Part shown: positions 62,190 through 64,000 of the stretch, piece by piece
How the letters are laid out: each line of letters starts with the position of its first letter
Numbering within the stretch: position 1 is the stretch's first letter
Source of the DNA: Corallococcus sp. AS-1-6
GTDB taxonomy: Bacteria > Myxococcota > Myxococcia > Myxococcales > Myxococcaceae
NCBI RefSeq assembly: GCF_020037015.1
Contig: NZ_JAIQDE010000011.1
Span: 124,001-188,000 of the forward strand
Direction of reading: 5' to 3'
DNA length: 64,000 nucleotides
The notes under the pieces: generated by a model
What the model saw: only the letters and a program-made list of their open reading frames with translations
Databases searched by the model: none
What the model was told of the DNA's origin: nothing
Translations under genes and position numbers: made by a program

Positions 62190-63398
62190 CTACTTCTTCT
62201 TCGCCGGCGCGTAGCTCTTCTTCGGGCAGGCGCCCTGGTCCGCGGCCAGACGCTGCTGGGCGGCGGCGAGGTCCTTCTGGGTGTTGGCCAGGGCCTCCTG
62301 GCTGGCGGTCTCCACCGGGGCCCAATCCTCCTTCTGGGCCTTGAGCTCCTGCACCAGCGTCAGGGTCGTCTGGTCCACCGTCTCCTGCGCCTTGAGCGCG
62401 TCCACCCACCTGGTGGCCGAGTCCACCAGCGCCTGGCACTTGGAGGACAGCTCGTCGAAGAGCCGGTAGTCCTTCGTCTTGGTGTACTTCTGCACGACGG
62501 CGTCATACGTGTCCGCCGCGTTGGTGCGCGCGCCGAAGGCGATGGCGGACGCGGCGGCGGACTGGGTGCGCGCCAGCTCCAACTGGAAGAAGCGCAGCTC
62601 CGGCGGCATGCTCGCGGAGGCCTCCACCGGGGCCTGCGAGTTGAAGAACACGAAGCGGAACGGGAACTTCAGCTCGCCCGTCGTCGTCGCCGGCATGGCG
62701 GCCACCTTCGCCTGGAGGCAGGACGCCAACTGGTCGCCCTCCGTGCTGCCGGAGGGCTTGAAGACGACCTCCGTCGGGTTGGGCTGGCCCTTCACGATGT
62801 GGATGTCGGACGTCAGCACCGGCGGCGTGGACGTCTTGAAGCCGGCGAAGCAGTCACACCAGCTCTTCTCCGCCAGGCGCACCGCGCCGGAGAAGTCCGA
62901 GCCCTCGTTGATGCCCATGGTGACGGAGGGGTTGTTGGCGGTGGCGTGGTCGTACTCGTACGAGGCCTCCACCGGCTTCGCGTCCGCCGCCAGCGGCGCG
63001 GGCTTCACGTGCGTGTCCAGCACCTGCTGGACGCAGCCGATGCCGGCCGGGGTGAGGTTGTCGCTGGTGACGGCGTGCGTGACGCCCTGGGCGTTGACGG
63101 TGGACTTCACCGTCACCTTGGTGCTGGCCGCCGCGCCGCGGTTGGCCGGATCCACCAGGCACTCCAGCACGTCCGGGCGGACGCTCAGGAGCGCGCCCAC
63201 GAGGACACCCTCGTTGGCGGGGGAGGGCAGGGTCTGCTCGTGCGGGAAGCAGGTCGCCAGGTCGAACGGGGGCTGGTTGGTGATGCGCAGCCGCTCTTCC
63301 TTGGTCATCTGCTTCTGACCTTCGGTGGCTTCGGTCTTCTGCTGGCCCGCACAGGCGGCGGTGAGGATGACGGAGGCGACGGCGAGACGCTTCAGCAT
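62190..63398 (-). CDS. Putative lipoprotein of unknown function
   Basis: A 402-residue protein from ATG 63398 with GGGAG upstream. Leader MLKRLAVASVILTAAC is a lipoprotein signal. The mature part has paired Cys-bearing segments (FDLATCFPHEQTLPSPANEG, VLECLVDPAN, GIGCVQQVLDTHV, SWCDCFAGFKTS, LASCLQAKVAAMP), which may form disulfides. The C-terminal 120 residues are a coiled-coil-like helix (TRWVDALKAQETVDQTTLTL, NTQKDLAAAQQRLAADQG) ending in Lys-rich YAPAKKK. Family not recognised. A sigma-54 activator gene lies 44 bp upstream in the same direction. Confidence 0.75.
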   Translation of the reverse strand: MLKRLAVASVILTAACAGQQKTEATEGQKQMTKEERLRITNQPPFDLATCFPHEQTLPSPANEGVLVGALLSVRPDVLECLVDPANRGAAASTKVTVKSTVNAQGVTHAVTSDNLTPAGIGCVQQVLDTHVKPAPLAADAKPVEASYEYDHATANNPSVTMGINEGSDFSGAVRLAEKSWCDCFAGFKTSTPPVLTSDIHIVKGQPNPTEVVFKPSGSTEGDQLASCLQAKVAAMPATTTGELKFPFRFVFFNSQAPVEASASMPPELRFFQLELARTQSAAASAIAFGARTNAADTYDAVVQKYTKTKDYRLFDELSSKCQALVDSATRWVDALKAQETVDQTTLTLVQELKAQKEDWAPVETASQEALANTQKDLAAAQQRLAADQGACPKKSYAPAKKK

Positions 63399-63442
63399 GG
63401 TGAGGCTTTCTCCCGGTTGGGGTGGGGACTGCGGTCGGGCGC

Positions 63443-64000
63443 TCACTTCTCCAGGCCCTCGGCGTTCTTGAGGTCCTTGAGGCGGAGCCCGTTCTTCTTC
63501 AACAGGCGGTAGAGGCTCTGCATGGACAGGCCGGTGCGCTGCTCCGCGGCCTTCATGTCGAAGGACACCTCGCGCATCACCTCCGCGAAGTACAGCCGCT
63601 CGAAGTCCGCGAGCACCCGGTCCTTCGCTTCGTGGTACGGCATGCCGGTGACGATGGCGGCCACGTTGGTGGCGGGCTCCGTGCCCTCCGTGCGCTTGGG
63701 CGCGTGCGCCAGGAAGTCCAGCCAACTGGTGTTGCCCGTCTCCTGCATCAGCGCGCCGCGCTCCAGCACGTTGCGCAACTCGCGCACGTTGCCCGGCCAG
63801 TCGTAGCCCTCGAAGAGGGCCAGCGTCTGCGGCGTCAGTTCCAGCGCGGCCTTCATGCCGCGCGACAGGGCCTGCGCCAGCGTGGGGATGTCGTCGCGGC
63901 GGGTGCGCAGGGGCGGCAGCCTCACGCGCGCCACCGCGAGCCGGAAGTAGAGGTCCGCGCGGAAGCGGCCCTGGCGCACGTCCTCCTCCAGGTTGCGGTG
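63443..64000 (-). CDS. Sigma-54-dependent activator, C-terminal part
   Basis: The gene enters from beyond the right edge, so only the last 185 or so residues are seen. They include the end of the AAA+ domain with HRNLEEDVRQGRFRADLYFRL (arginine-finger region), LPPLRTRRDDIPTLAQAL and YDWPGNVRELRNVLERG (sensor 2). A Fis-type helix-turn-helix closes the protein (AAEQRTGLSMQSLYRLLKKN). Such proteins activate sigma-54 promoters. The sensory N-terminus lies outside the window. Confidence 0.93.
   Translation of the reverse strand, partial: HRNLEEDVRQGRFRADLYFRLAVARVRLPPLRTRRDDIPTLAQALSRGMKAALELTPQTLALFEGYDWPGNVRELRNVLERGALMQETGNTSWLDFLAHAPKRTEGTEPATNVAAIVTGMPYHEAKDRVLADFERLYFAEVMREVSFDMKAAEQRTGLSMQSLYRLLKKNGLRLKDLKNAEGLEK

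Overview
The window is high-GC, densely coded DNA that looks like a myxobacterial chromosome of the Myxococcus/Corallococcus type. This rests on composition, on many lipoproteins, DUF4388 (PATAN) and ELWxxDGT-repeat proteins, on a sigma-54 activator, and on the gene families present. The genus is an inference. Both ends cut through genes.

Left part (1-30 kb), mostly housekeeping. It holds a clipped beta-rich exported protein, a degenerate receiver/PATAN protein, yebC-ruvC-ruvA, an ELWxxDGT-repeat protein, a metallo-beta-lactamase-fold protein, ruvB, lpxC behind a sigma-54-like promoter, a SurA/DsbA-like lipoprotein, a second PATAN protein and pepA. Next come a TauE/SafE permease with a DUF1634 partner, a TPR gene coupled to a ScfR/RamB-type fatty-acid regulator, and fabF divergent from a TetR regulator. 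A compact copper-type RiPP ('bufferin') operon follows: a Cys-rich precursor, an MNIO enzyme and a DUF2063 partner, with a strong hairpin between precursor and enzyme. A chalcone-isomerase-like protein and an M13 metalloprotease end this part.

Middle part (30.2-44.1 kb), the accessory region. A segment of about 1.54 kb (last 53 codons of the M13 gene including its stop, a GlsB/YeaQ-type membrane protein gene and a radical-SAM gene) occurs twice in direct orientation, apparently identical, 12,376 bp apart. The 10.8 kb between the copies carries a seven-FG-GAP plus MopE-repeat lipoprotein, an unrecognised three-gene operon on the minus strand, and a protein of 7 + 7 SBBP repeats whose stop codon spans the repeat junction. 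The three-gene operon encodes a 355-aa protein, a 96-aa small protein, and a 625-aa HhH-IPT-CARDB-SBP_bac_5 fusion without a signal peptide. It is my best candidate for an undescribed system.

Right part (44-64 kb). It holds a stand-alone DUF4135 (LanM-dehydratase-like) protein, a beta-helix-like protein, tRNA-Gly(CCC) with its own promoter, a PPC-domain lipoprotein, a discoidin-like exported protein, a zf-TFIIB protein and murA. The prfA-prmC pair overlaps. Then come a 39-codon very basic protein, a CapA-like lipoprotein, a TPR protein, a CNNM/CorC-family membrane protein, an exported protein, smc, a lipoprotein, and the 3' end of a sigma-54 activator gene. Calls come from reading translations and motifs; no database search was run.
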